Of a DNA stretch of 64,000 nucleotides, positions 40,586-50,009 are shown piece after piece (position 1 is the stretch's first letter; the number at the start of each line of letters is the position of its first letter). The DNA lies in NCBI GenBank assembly GCA_029260265.1, contig JAJDDO010000019.1, positions 62,001 through 126,000 of the forward strand, written 5' to 3'. The translations under genes and the position numbers were made by a program. The notes below the pieces were generated by a model. It was not told the DNA's origin and searched no databases. It was given only the letters and a program-made list of their open reading frames with translations. This DNA is from Phycisphaerales bacterium. Its GTDB lineage: Bacteria; Planctomycetota; Phycisphaerae; Phycisphaerales; UBA1924.

Positions 40586-41326
40586 ATGACACGCATACTC
40601 ATCGTCGGCCCGCATCCGGACGATCAAGAACTCGGCATGGGCGGCACAATCATCAAGCTCGCCAATCAAGGGCACGACATCCTGATCCTTGATGTCACCA
40701 ACGGCGAACCCACGCCGCTGGGCGACCCAGAGACACGCAAGCACGAAGCGGCCGCCGCCCTCGAAATCCTCAAGCGCAACGCGACCGGGAGGGTCGAACG
40801 CTGGCTGCTCGATCTGCCCAACCGATTTGTCGAGCACACCATCGAGAATCGACACGCGCTCGCCGGCGTCATCCGCGCCTGGCAGGCCGAGATGATCTTC
40901 ACAACCTTCCCCATCGATGCCCACCCCGACCACCGAGCCGTGACCAGATGCGTTGAGGACGCAAGGTTCGATGCCAAGCTCTCCAAGATCGAGATACCCG
41001 CACCGATCGACGCGTGGACCGGCGAGCAAAAAAAACTCGGCCCAACCATCTATCCCAAATGGCTGATGTACTACTACGCGACCCATCTGCGTTGGGTCGC
41101 CGACCCGAGCTTCGTCTTCGATATCTCGGGCGTCGTTGATCAGAAACTCGATTCGATCAAGGCCTACCGCACGCAGTTTGTCCTCCCCGAGAAGAACCGC
41201 AAGGTCCTCGATTGGATCGAAGCATCCGCGACCTACTTTGGCTCTCGGATCGGAGTCGACGCCGGGGAACCCCTCTTCACCAAAGAGCCGATCGGGCTCA
41301 ACGGCTTCGATTCCCTCTGTATGTAA
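40586..41326 (+). CDS. PIG-L family N-acetylglucosaminyl deacetylase
   Basis: 246 residues. Zinc-binding motif VGPHPDDQELGMGGTI at the N-terminus (HPDD) and the second His cluster FPIDAHPDHRAVTR, both as in PIG-L/BshB/MshB. It removes an acetyl group from an N-acetylglucosaminyl substrate; substrate not determined. Cytoplasmic. Gap of 32 bases from the acyltransferase makes co-transcription likely. Confidence 0.9.
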   Translation: MTRILIVGPHPDDQELGMGGTIIKLANQGHDILILDVTNGEPTPLGDPETRKHEAAAALEILKRNATGRVERWLLDLPNRFVEHTIENRHALAGVIRAWQAEMIFTTFPIDAHPDHRAVTRCVEDARFDAKLSKIEIPAPIDAWTGEQKKLGPTIYPKWLMYYYATHLRWVADPSFVFDISGVVDQKLDSIKAYRTQFVLPEKNRKVLDWIEASATYFGSRIGVDAGEPLFTKEPIGLNGFDSLCM

Positions 41327-41471
41327 ATTTGTTTGGTTTATATTCGGAAATTCCGATAAAAAAACTGGTAATTGAATCGGCTGCCGGCGATACTGGTGGT
41401 GCCCCCTGATGCAGGACCACGGGGCAGACCCAGAACTCCCTGCTGATCACTCATTCCACAGGAGAATTACC

Positions 41472-42113
41472 ATGAATCGCAAATCGATACTGACCTTCGC
41501 CGCTGGCGCTGCGTGCACCGCCGGGCTGACCTTCTTGGTCGCTGCAGGCCCAGAGCACGATCACGGTGCAGACTCCCATGATCCGATGCATGAGACCAAG
41601 GAAATGCAGGAGATGTCGCCCGAAGAGATGATGGCTGCGATGGAGGTCCTCGCCACGCCGGGCGCACATCACAAAGCGCTCGAGATCATGGTCGGCAACT
41701 GGACCGCCAAAACCAGCTTTGTCATGGACCCCACACAACCGCCGATGGAGGGCGCGGGCACCATGAGCGTCAAGTGGGTGCTCGGCGGACGCTATCTCCA
41801 GTCCAACTTCAAAGCCGACTTTATGGGCGAACCCTTCGAGGGAATCGCCTACTCCGGATACGACATCGCCCACGAGGAATATGTCTCGGTCTGGATGGAC
41901 ACCATGTCCACCAAGATTCTGAATATGACCGGCAACGAAGAAGCCGGCGATGCGCTCGTCATGCGGGGCACCTCCACCACGCCGATGGGCGACAACCCCA
42001 TGAAAATTGTTACCAAGTTCACCGACCAGAACACATGGGTCGACGAGTTCTACGACCAGATGCCCGACGGCGAATGGATGAAGTCCGGCACCATCACCTA
42101 CACACGCGACTAA
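41472..42113 (+). CDS. Secreted DUF1579-like protein
   Basis: 213 residues. ATG 41472 is seven bases after AGGAG. Signal peptide MNRKSILTFAAGAACTAGLTFLVAAG, then a His/Asp/Met-rich stretch (EHDHGADSHDPMHETKEMQ) that could bind metal. The mature domain VLATPGAHHKALEIMVGNWTA to EWMKSGTITYTRD is DUF1579, a beta-barrel of unknown function. Ends at an intrinsic terminator at 42140-42164. Not part of the next gene's transcript. Confidence 0.85.
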   Translation: MNRKSILTFAAGAACTAGLTFLVAAGPEHDHGADSHDPMHETKEMQEMSPEEMMAAMEVLATPGAHHKALEIMVGNWTAKTSFVMDPTQPPMEGAGTMSVKWVLGGRYLQSNFKADFMGEPFEGIAYSGYDIAHEEYVSVWMDTMSTKILNMTGNEEAGDALVMRGTSTTPMGDNPMKIVTKFTDQNTWVDEFYDQMPDGEWMKSGTITYTRD

Positions 42114-42139
42114 GCCCACATAAACCAGCTTCTTTCGCG

Positions 42140-42164
42140 ACCCACGCCGAGGCGTGGGTTTTTT
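42140..42164 (+). terminator. Intrinsic terminator after the DUF1579 gene
   Basis: Stem ACCCACGC / GCGTGGGT with loop CGAG at 42140-42159, followed by a T-run (TTTTTT including the last stem base). Confidence 0.92.
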
Positions 42165-42178
42165 GATAGAATCAAACC

Positions 42179-42859
42179 ATGACCAAAGAACAGTACATCT
42201 GCTTTCTTGACCCAACCCGCGCCGCGATGCCCGATGATCCCACGCCCGAAGAAGCCGCATCCATCAGCGCTCACTTCGCTTATTATCAGGGTCTCCATGC
42301 CCAGCGCACGCTGATTCTTGCCGGGCGGACCAACGAGCCGCCGCATGTCGGGATCATGATCTTTGCAGCCGAGAGCAATGCCCACGCGCAGGCAATCGTT
42401 GATGCGGACCCCGCCATCGCTGCAGGTGTTTTCACCGCACGCGTGCAGCCCTACAGCGTCGCGCTCATCGCCGAAAAAACTCCGCAGTGGTCGCCCGCCG
42501 CCGCACAGAATCACTCAACAGACACCAAGAGGTACCGGCTGCTTACCAGGCTCACGCTCTTGTTCCTCTCGCTGATTGCGATCGTCCAGATCGTCCAGAC
42601 CCTCTTTTTCCTGAGCATGCAGATCTTTGTCTGGGAGAACTTCTGGATTGAGCACACCAAGGTGCTCAGCACAATCCGGATCACCGAATCGTTCTTCTGG
42701 CTCATCGCGCTGATCGCCACCGGGATCTTCTGGTTCATGGCACGCGGCTCCAAGCCCACAGCACCCATTTGGATGCCCATCGTCGCCCACGCCTTCGCGC
42801 TGTTCTTGACCGTCGTGTTCCCGCTCGCATGGATCATCCGCGAGCTGAGCTACCTGTAA
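42179..42859 (+). CDS. YCII-domain protein fused to a three-helix membrane domain
   Basis: 226 residues. N-terminal YCII-like alpha/beta domain (about 1-95; KEQYICFLDPTRAAM, HFAYYQGLHAQRTLILAGRT and ADPAIAAGVFTARVQPY). After a linker three membrane helices follow (about 120-140, 160-180, 195-215: LLTRLTLLFLSLIAIVQIVQ, FFWLIALIATGIFWFM, IVAHAFALFLTVVFPLAWI). YCII domains are usually small and soluble. ATG lies six bases after TAGAAT, so the message may be leaderless. Function unknown. Confidence 0.75.
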   Translation: MTKEQYICFLDPTRAAMPDDPTPEEAASISAHFAYYQGLHAQRTLILAGRTNEPPHVGIMIFAAESNAHAQAIVDADPAIAAGVFTARVQPYSVALIAEKTPQWSPAAAQNHSTDTKRYRLLTRLTLLFLSLIAIVQIVQTLFFLSMQIFVWENFWIEHTKVLSTIRITESFFWLIALIATGIFWFMARGSKPTAPIWMPIVAHAFALFLTVVFPLAWIIRELSYL

Positions 42860-42973
42860 ACACACAGCCAAGTGCCAACAAGAAGCAAACCCGGGCACCA
42901 ATGACGAAGCCGCTGCCGTCCAGTACCTCAAGGGTCGCGAGGTACCATGCCCAAGGCGAGCGGGCTTGTTGAA

Positions 42974-44233
42974 TCAGATCCGCTCATACAGCGGCAGTTT
43001 ACCAACCAGCGGGCGGCAGTAATCGAGGAACTTCTGGCTCACATTGTTGTGGCCTTCGATGAACTCGGCCGGCATGTGCTTGGTCTTGGCCGCGACATCC
43101 GCCAGCTCGATCCGCTTGTACTGACCGGCGTAGGGCTGACCCTCGCCGAGCGGGCTCAGCCGGATGATCGCGACCGACCCATCAACATCGCCGCTCGTCG
43201 CCAGGCGCGCCGCATACCGCCCGACGCCGCGTGCTTCGCGCTGATCGATCGGCGATTGATCCGGGAAACACCGCTGGACATAGCCGAAGGTGTCGGCGCG
43301 AACACGCGGGGCCTTGCCGCCGGTAGGTGTGAGCCGCTCCTTGAGCAGATCAGACAGCCCATCGCCGATTGCGCCCGAGCCCGAGAGCTGCACATTGCCG
43401 TGCGCATCGGTCTGCCCGTGCTTGATCAGCTGTGCACCGATCGAGTTGCCGTCCTTATCGCAGATCCCCTCGGAAACCGCGATATGCACACGCTGGCGTT
43501 TGTCGTAGATCTTGGCGACATCCTGCACAAACCGATCCATATCAAAGGCGACCTCCGGCAGGTAGATCAGCTGCGGCCCGTCGGTCGATCCGCCCTCGTA
43601 CTCATACCGGTCATCACGCCTCGCCAATGCGCTCGCTGCGGTCAAGAACCCGGCATGACGACCCATGATCACATTGATCTTGATCCCGGGCAACGAGATG
43701 TTGTCGAGGAAGTCGGCCATGCACGCCTTGGCAACAAACCTAGCCGCGCTCGGGAATCCGGGCGTATGGTCGTTGATCATCAGGTCGTTGTCCACGGTCT
43801 TGGGCACATGGAAGCATCGCAGCTCATACCCCTTCTCATTGGAAAGCTCGTTGACAATCCGGCAGGTGTCGCTTGAATCATTCCCGCCGATGTAAAAGAA
43901 ATACCGGATGTCATGCTTCTGGCACGCCTCAAAGATCCGCTCGCAATACGCCGCGTCCGGCTTATCGCGTGTGGACCCGAGCCCGGCGCTGGGTGTCTGG
44001 GCGAGCAGCTGCAGCCGGTCGTGCGGGTAGTCGGTCAGGTCATACAGATCATCGTTGACCAGACCCGTCACGCCGTGACGCATCCCGAGCACCTTGCGGA
44101 TGGCGTTGCCTTCGGTCCCCGCCCCGGCGTGGCGGAGCCCCTCGATGATCCCGACGAGCGATTCGTTGATGACGGCGGTGGGCCCGCCGGATTGCCCGAT
44201 GACCGCGTTCCCTCTGACCAGATCGACTGCCAT
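42974..44233 (-). CDS. Pyrophosphate-type 6-phosphofructokinase
   Basis: 419 residues from ATG 44233 with GAGGACT upstream. Glycolytic phosphofructokinase of the group B family. The nucleotide/PPi pocket reads GGND at 116-119, with Asp at the position that is Gly in ATP enzymes, and PKTVDND at 144-150 with the PPi-typical Lys; both suggest pyrophosphate as phosphoryl donor and a reversible reaction. MGRHAGFL and GSTDGPQLIYLPE are substrate-site motifs. The divergent neighbour is the amidohydrolase fusion. Confidence 0.88.
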   Translation of the reverse strand: MAVDLVRGNAVIGQSGGPTAVINESLVGIIEGLRHAGAGTEGNAIRKVLGMRHGVTGLVNDDLYDLTDYPHDRLQLLAQTPSAGLGSTRDKPDAAYCERIFEACQKHDIRYFFYIGGNDSSDTCRIVNELSNEKGYELRCFHVPKTVDNDLMINDHTPGFPSAARFVAKACMADFLDNISLPGIKINVIMGRHAGFLTAASALARRDDRYEYEGGSTDGPQLIYLPEVAFDMDRFVQDVAKIYDKRQRVHIAVSEGICDKDGNSIGAQLIKHGQTDAHGNVQLSGSGAIGDGLSDLLKERLTPTGGKAPRVRADTFGYVQRCFPDQSPIDQREARGVGRYAARLATSGDVDGSVAIIRLSPLGEGQPYAGQYKRIELADVAAKTKHMPAEFIEGHNNVSQKFLDYCRPLVGKLPLYERI

Positions 44234-44392
44234 TGCTGAGTCCTCTTCTTCGCTGAGCGTGGTGGTGATCCGTCGCGCGTGCCGACGGATGTAAATCAGA
44301 CAACACGGTAGGGTGACTGGGCTCGAATGTGCAGCATTTTTCGCCACTTGACGACTGATCCTCGGTACCATCTTGACCAAGGAGCCCCGTTC

Positions 44393-47300
44393 ATGAATTC
44401 TCTACCGATGATGATCACTGTTGCCGCCTCAGCCGTCGCCCTCGCCGGCTCCCCCGACCCGCTTGCACCCCGCCCTACCGGCATGGCCCACGCACGCCCG
44501 ACACGCCACATCCTCATCGGAGGCACCGTCCACACCGCCCCCTCCGCCAAACCCTTCCCGAGTTCGTCCACCCCCGCGATCGTCATCGAAGACGGGCTCA
44601 TCACCCAGGTCTATGACGACACCCGTCTCATCGACCTCAAATCCAACGGCTACCAGATTCACCACCTCGACCCTGACGCGCATATCTATGCCGGGTTCAT
44701 CGACAGCTATGTCCCCATTGAATTGAGCCCCCCGCCTGCAGGTGCTCCCGGCACGCATTGGAACTCCTTCGTCGCCCCCCAACGCGACGCGCTCGAAACC
44801 GGGCTACCGACTGACACCGCCAGCGACCTCAGGGAGCTCGGGTTCACCACTGCGATGATCGCCCCCGACCACGGCGTGTTCCGCGGCTGGTCCGCCATCG
44901 TCTCCACCGCCGAACCATTCAGCGAACCGTCCATGGGCACAACGCCGATTCACAAAGCGCACGCTGCACAGTTGCACGGGTTCGACAAAACCGGCTGGCA
45001 AGACGCGGCGTACCCAACAAGCCACATGGGCATCATGGCCCTGCTCCGCCAGACCTTCATCGATGCCGAGCACCGCAACGCTGATAAGTATGCCCCCGAT
45101 CACAACGACAACTCCTGCCTCGACCATGTCAGCACTGAAAACCTCAACATCTTCGACACCGACCATGAACTCGAAGCCCTCCTCGCGGCCAAGGTCGCCA
45201 AAGATTTCGACCATGATCGCACCATCATCGTCGGTAACGGCGCCGAGCACCGCCGACTCGAAGCGTTCATGGATATGGGCTACCCGGTCATCGTCCCATT
45301 GAACTTTCCAAAGACCCCCAATGTCTTCTCCATCGGTGCGGCCGATTCGGTGGATCTCGCTGCGCTCCAATCTTGGGAACGCGCCCCCGCCAACGCCCGC
45401 TGGCTTGCCAACTCAGGGCTCGATGTCGCACTGACCTCAAGCAAACTCCCCGAAGGGCAAGATTTCTGGGACAACCTGCACACCGCGATCGAAAAAGGGC
45501 TCGAGCCGTCGGCCGCCCTCGCGATGCTCACCACAAATCCCGCCGAGATTCTTGGACTCCAAAATCACGCCATGATCCGCAAAAGCAGCCATGCCAACCT
45601 CGTCATCGCCGACGCCGACCTCTTCGACCCAGCCGCCGACGCAAAGATCATCGACCTCTTCATCGACGGGCGACCACACCACATCAACGACACCGAGAAC
45701 ACACGCTTCGACGGCACATGGTCTTACCAGCCCGTCAACGGCTGGATCGCCGCACCGGTCACCATCAGCGCAGGCTCACTCACCCTGCACGATGACGATA
45801 TCGATCACAAGGCACGCAAGGTGACAATCGACGGCAACTCGATCTCCTTCATCTTCGATGTCGACGGCGAATCGTTCCTGCACTCAGGCACGCTCGGCCC
45901 CGACAATACAATCCGCGGCACCGTCATCATGCCCGATCAATCAGTGTTCCAATGGTTTGCACCCAGAGAAGCCGACCGCGCAACCGCCAAGGACTTCGCG
46001 GGCACCTGGGACGCGAAACTCAATAACCGCTTCGCGCTCACCTTCAAGGTAGACGGCGACAAGGTGACCGTCATCGAGCACACTAAAAACGACGACATCA
46101 CCCAAGCCGCCATCGAGATCCGCATCGAGGACAACCAGCTCAAGTTCAACTTCGAGCACAAACCCTTCGGCATGGAAGGCGTCTTCCGCGTCGCACTTAC
46201 ACCACCAACCGGCGACGCGCTCACCGGCGACGGCGAGATGCCCGGCGGCAAAGCCTTCCCACTCACCGCCGTCCGCGCGACCAAAGACGCAGCCGAAACA
46301 GAACACCTCCCGGACCTCCCAACCGCCCCCTTCGGGCCCTACGCCTACACCGAACCACTCAACGCAGGCATCACGCTACTCACCAACGCCACAATCTGGA
46401 CACAAGCCGACGAAGGCATCCTCGAAGACGGTTGGATCATCCTCCGCGACAACAAAATCATGTCCCTCGGCACCGGCGGCATCCCGCGCATCGCCATCGA
46501 TCGCACCATCGACGCCGAGGGCTTGCACATCACACCCGGGCTCATCGACGCCCACTCGCACACCGGGCTCTTCCGCTTCGGCGTCAACGAATCCGGGCAA
46601 GCCGTCACCTCCGAAGTCCGCATCGCCGACTCGCTCGACCCCGCCCACCCCGGTTTCTACCGCGAGCTCGCCGGCGGCTTGACCACCGCCATGCTCCTGC
46701 ACGGCTCAGCAAACCCCATCGGCGGACAATCCCAGACCATCAAACTCCGCTGGGGATCCGACAAACCCGAGGACATGCACTTCGAGGGCGCCAAGCCCGG
46801 CATCAAGTTCGCCCTCGGCGAGAATGTCAAACAATCCAACTGGGGCGACAAGCACACCACCCGCTACCCACAAACAAGAATGGGCGTCGAAACCCTCATG
46901 CGCGACCGCTTTACGAGAGCGCGTGAGTATGACGCTGAGATGAAACGGCGAACAGATATAGTCACGATGCGAGAAAACGACACGCTCCCTCAGCCAGGCA
47001 TCGGCGATCCGATTTCCGAGATTCGAGCATACAACGAACTCATGCGGATGACACCCCCTGCCCGCGATCTCGAACTCGAAGCCCTCGCCCAGATCCTCGC
47101 CGGCGAGCGACTCGTCCACTCCCACTCCTACCGCCAGGACGAGATCCTCATGCTCTGCCGCATCGCCGAGGAGTTCGATTTCACCATCGGCACCTTCCAG
47201 CACGGCCTAGAAACCTACAAGGTCGCCGAGATCGTCAAAGAACACGCCATCGGCACCTCGATCTTTTCCGATTGGGGCGCGTACAAAGCAGAGGTCCAAG

Positions 47301-47824
47301 ACGCCATCCCCTACGCCGGCCCGATCAACCACGAGGTCGGGCTGCTCACCTCCTACAACTCCGATTCCGACGATGTCGCCAGGCGCATGCATGTCGAAGC
47401 GGGCAAAGCATACAAGTACGCCAAGATGTCGGGCATCGAGATGTCCCAACAAGACGCCCTCAACTTTGTCACACGCAACCCCGCCATCCAGCTCGGCATC
47501 CTCGACCGCGTCGGCACCCTCGAACCCGGCAAAGACGCCGACCTCGCCATCTGGACCGGCAACCCGCTCTCTTCATTGTCCCGCTGCGAGATGACCTTCG
47601 TCGACGGCAAGCTCATGTTCTCCCGTGAGCTCGACGCCGAGATGCGCCAAACCATCGCCGCCGAACGCCAACGCATCATCCAGATGATCTTGAGCAAGGG
47701 CATCAAAGCGAACAAAGAAGTCGCCGACGACAAAGCAGACGAACACGACCATCCCGAATACACCACCTCCGATTCAAACTCAGAGCAAGGCACCTGCGGC
47801 TGCACCGTGCACACATCCAACTGA
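44393..47824 (+). CDS. Secreted tandem amidohydrolase (first domain degenerate)
   Basis: 1143 residues. ATG 44393 has AAGGAG eight bases upstream; signal peptide MNSLPMMITVAASAVALAGS. The first amidohydrolase-like unit (about 30-430) reads IYAGFIDSYVP where HxH is expected. A beta-rich middle part (about 455-650; SLTLHDDDIDHKARKVTIDG and SFIFDVDGESFLHSG) resembles a lipocalin or Ig-like domain. The second unit (about 665-1100) has an intact HITPGLIDAHSHTG, HSHSYRQDE, and the GTLEPGKDADLAIW tail. Extracytoplasmic, substrate unknown. It precedes a third related unit at 47835 after 10 bases. Confidence 0.85.
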   Translation: MNSLPMMITVAASAVALAGSPDPLAPRPTGMAHARPTRHILIGGTVHTAPSAKPFPSSSTPAIVIEDGLITQVYDDTRLIDLKSNGYQIHHLDPDAHIYAGFIDSYVPIELSPPPAGAPGTHWNSFVAPQRDALETGLPTDTASDLRELGFTTAMIAPDHGVFRGWSAIVSTAEPFSEPSMGTTPIHKAHAAQLHGFDKTGWQDAAYPTSHMGIMALLRQTFIDAEHRNADKYAPDHNDNSCLDHVSTENLNIFDTDHELEALLAAKVAKDFDHDRTIIVGNGAEHRRLEAFMDMGYPVIVPLNFPKTPNVFSIGAADSVDLAALQSWERAPANARWLANSGLDVALTSSKLPEGQDFWDNLHTAIEKGLEPSAALAMLTTNPAEILGLQNHAMIRKSSHANLVIADADLFDPAADAKIIDLFIDGRPHHINDTENTRFDGTWSYQPVNGWIAAPVTISAGSLTLHDDDIDHKARKVTIDGNSISFIFDVDGESFLHSGTLGPDNTIRGTVIMPDQSVFQWFAPREADRATAKDFAGTWDAKLNNRFALTFKVDGDKVTVIEHTKNDDITQAAIEIRIEDNQLKFNFEHKPFGMEGVFRVALTPPTGDALTGDGEMPGGKAFPLTAVRATKDAAETEHLPDLPTAPFGPYAYTEPLNAGITLLTNATIWTQADEGILEDGWIILRDNKIMSLGTGGIPRIAIDRTIDAEGLHITPGLIDAHSHTGLFRFGVNESGQAVTSEVRIADSLDPAHPGFYRELAGGLTTAMLLHGSANPIGGQSQTIKLRWGSDKPEDMHFEGAKPGIKFALGENVKQSNWGDKHTTRYPQTRMGVETLMRDRFTRAREYDAEMKRRTDIVTMRENDTLPQPGIGDPISEIRAYNELMRMTPPARDLELEALAQILAGERLVHSHSYRQDEILMLCRIAEEFDFTIGTFQHGLETYKVAEIVKEHAIGTSIFSDWGAYKAEVQDAIPYAGPINHEVGLLTSYNSDSDDVARRMHVEAGKAYKYAKMSGIEMSQQDALNFVTRNPAIQLGILDRVGTLEPGKDADLAIWTGNPLSSLSRCEMTFVDGKLMFSRELDAEMRQTIAAERQRIIQMILSKGIKANKEVADDKADEHDHPEYTTSDSNSEQGTCGCTVHTSN

Positions 47825-47834
47825 AAGCTGAACC

Positions 47835-49169
47835 ATGATTCTCAATAAACCATTTCTCGCCGCCGTTGTACTCGGGTTTATCTCCTCGACGACTCACGCC
47901 CAAGACCTCGCCCCCGCTGCACCGCAGCAAAGCCACCCCATCTTCCTCGTCGGCGCAACCGTCCACACGGTCTCAGGCGACACGATTGAAAACGGCGTGG
48001 TCTCCTTCTCCGATGGAATCATCGGCATTGTCGCTGACGCCGAGATCATGACCCGCATCTCACTCGCCGAAGATACCGAGATCATCGACCTCACCGGCAA
48101 ACACATCTACCCCGGGCTCATCGACTCCGTCACTCGATTAGGGCTCGAAGAAATCTCCGCCGTCCGCGCAATGAACGACTACAACGAAGTCGGCGACATC
48201 ACCCCCGAAGTCCGCGCCTATGTCTCCGTCAACCCCGATTCCACCGTCATCCCAACCGCCCAGACCAACGGCATCCTCACTGTCGGCGTGTTCCCCACCG
48301 GCGGGCTCATCCCAGGACGCGCCTCCGTCATCCGCTCCAACGGGTGGACCACAGAAGACATGGCCATCTCACGCGATGCCGGCGTCATCATTAACTGGCC
48401 AAACATGCGAGCCCCCGCCAACGCCAAAGACAAATCCAAGTTCAACGAATCCCGCGATAAACGCCTCGCCAAACTCAACACCCTGATCGACCAAGCCACC
48501 GCCTACGCCCAATACCATAACAAAACCGATCTCAAACTCGAAGCGATAAGGACCATCCTCCCCGACCAAGGCGAGAACATGCCCCAAAACCAAGTCTTCA
48601 TCAACGCCAACGACTACGACCAGATCACCGCCGCCGTCAACTGGGCAACCGCCCGCAAGCTCCGCCCGGTCATCATCGGCGCCCGCGACAGCGACCTCTG
48701 CACAGATCTCCTCGCCTCCACCAACACCCCCGTCATCCTTGGCGGCACCTTCAACTTCCCCAAACGCGCCGACTCCAGCTACGACCAGCCCTACACACTC
48801 CCGGCCAAACTCGAATCCGCCGGCGTGCGATGGTCACTCACCATGTCCTCACGCCACGCCCACGAGCGCAACCTCCCCGACGCCGCCGCCATCGCCGTCG
48901 CCCACGGGCTTGATCATGACGCCGCCCTCCGCGCAATCACGCTCACCGCCGCCGAGAACCTCGGCATCGAGGACCAACTCGGATCGATAGATCCCGGCAA
49001 ACTCGCCACCCTCCTCATCACCGATGGCGACATCCTCGACATCCTCACCATCGTCGAATCCGCCTACATCGACGGCAGATCAATCAACCTAAGCAACAAA
49101 CAGACCGATCTACGCGATAAGTACCAAGAAAAATACCGCCAACTCGACATGATCGAATCCGACGATTAA
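47835..49169 (+). CDS. Secreted amidohydrolase-like protein lacking the HxH metal motif
   Basis: 444 residues. Signal peptide (MILNKPFLAAVVLGFISSTTHA), beta-sandwich entry IFLVGATVHTVSGDTIENG, then IYPGLIDSVTRLG in place of the usual GLIDxHxH. The final part ENLGIEDQLGSIDPGKLATL is the family tail. Missing first metal ligands suggest no hydrolase activity, perhaps a partner or regulatory subunit of the preceding fusion. The gap to that gene is only 10 bases, so the two are co-transcribed. Confidence 0.8.
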   Translation: MILNKPFLAAVVLGFISSTTHAQDLAPAAPQQSHPIFLVGATVHTVSGDTIENGVVSFSDGIIGIVADAEIMTRISLAEDTEIIDLTGKHIYPGLIDSVTRLGLEEISAVRAMNDYNEVGDITPEVRAYVSVNPDSTVIPTAQTNGILTVGVFPTGGLIPGRASVIRSNGWTTEDMAISRDAGVIINWPNMRAPANAKDKSKFNESRDKRLAKLNTLIDQATAYAQYHNKTDLKLEAIRTILPDQGENMPQNQVFINANDYDQITAAVNWATARKLRPVIIGARDSDLCTDLLASTNTPVILGGTFNFPKRADSSYDQPYTLPAKLESAGVRWSLTMSSRHAHERNLPDAAAIAVAHGLDHDAALRAITLTAAENLGIEDQLGSIDPGKLATLLITDGDILDILTIVESAYIDGRSINLSNKQTDLRDKYQEKYRQLDMIESDD

Positions 49170-49212
49170 TCACTCATTTGTTGCCCTGCTCGTTTTCCGC
49201 TCTGCTGATCTT

Positions 49213-49740
49213 TCACCGCAGCACATACTCATCCTGCAGCACCACCGGCTCGCCATCGGCCATCGCTGTGCGAAACAACACCCGGATGCGCCCGCTCGAT
49301 CCATCCCCATCTCGCACCGCACGATCAAGCCATCCCGGCAGCCCACCAAGAACAACACGATAGGTCCGCGTCGCCGAATCAAAGTAGCTCACATTTGCAT
49401 CCAGCGTCCGCAGATCAACATCCCACCGCACCCGATCTCCGCCATCGAGCACACCATCACCACGCAGATGCACCTGGATCTTCCCCACACCCTTGACCGT
49501 GTCGCCCCATGCGTCCTTCAACTCGACATGCAGCACAATCCGTGTCGTGTCTTGCTTGTCCACTTCGGTATGCGTCAACGGATGCACCCGCATCGCCCTG
49601 GGCGCGAACGGCCCGGGCACAGCAAAGCCCTCCTCCGCACGCACAACCTGCTCACGAACAATCTGCACACGAGAGCAAGATGCAAGCGAAACACCAACCG
49701 CAGCCAGCATCATCATCCGGATTGAAGGCATCAAGGACAT
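49213..49740 (-). CDS. Lipoprotein at the end of the phage-like block
   Basis: 175 residues. ATG 49740 overlaps the stop of the gene upstream (TGATG). Signal sequence MMMLAAVGVSLASC with lipobox LASC. The mature protein has segments such as RIVLHVELKDAWGDTVKGVG and DLRTLDANVSYFDSATRTYR, a beta-rich domain. Not recognised. Coupling to the small TM gene links it to the phage-like block, perhaps as a cell-surface or lysis-related part. No spanin-like features. Confidence 0.65.
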   Translation of the reverse strand: MSLMPSIRMMMLAAVGVSLASCSRVQIVREQVVRAEEGFAVPGPFAPRAMRVHPLTHTEVDKQDTTRIVLHVELKDAWGDTVKGVGKIQVHLRGDGVLDGGDRVRWDVDLRTLDANVSYFDSATRTYRVVLGGLPGWLDRAVRDGDGSSGRIRVLFRTAMADGEPVVLQDEYVLR

Positions 49741-50006
49741 CACCCAACTGTAGCCTTGCCCCCAAGCCGATCAATCACCCCAACCAACCCACGCTGCCCC
49801 GCCTCCAAAGAAGCCATCGCACGGGTATTCTCGCGGACCACCTCGATCACTGCGCTGTGCTCATTACCGATCTTCATCAGATTCACATGCGCCTCGGTCA
49901 ACTGCCGCTCGCGATCCGCCGACGCCCTCCGCTCGACAAGCCACATCCAACACACCATACCCGCAACCCCAAACTGCGCGGCCGCCGCCACAATCTCTGC
50001 ATCCAT
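49740..50006 (-). CDS. Small single-helix membrane protein in phage-like block
   Basis: 88 residues. Ala/Gly-rich hydrophobic helix EIVAAAAQFGVAGMVCWMWLV at residues 3-23, then a charged helical tail with heptad-like spacing (ERRASADRERQLTEAHVNLM and ASLEAGQRGLVGVIDRLG). One-helix proteins followed by a coiled coil occur in phage tail or lysis modules (holin-like). It is tightly linked to its neighbours (3 bases upstream gap). Exact role unknown. Confidence 0.65.
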   Translation of the reverse strand: MDAEIVAAAAQFGVAGMVCWMWLVERRASADRERQLTEAHVNLMKIGNEHSAVIEVVRENTRAMASLEAGQRGLVGVIDRLGGKATVG

Positions 50007-50009
50007 CCT

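Noticed and set aside
41341..41366. Hairpin TCGGAAATTCCGA followed by A-run upstream of the DUF1579 gene
   Set aside because: The stem is short and the tract is A not T on the gene strand, with no minus-strand gene to terminate.
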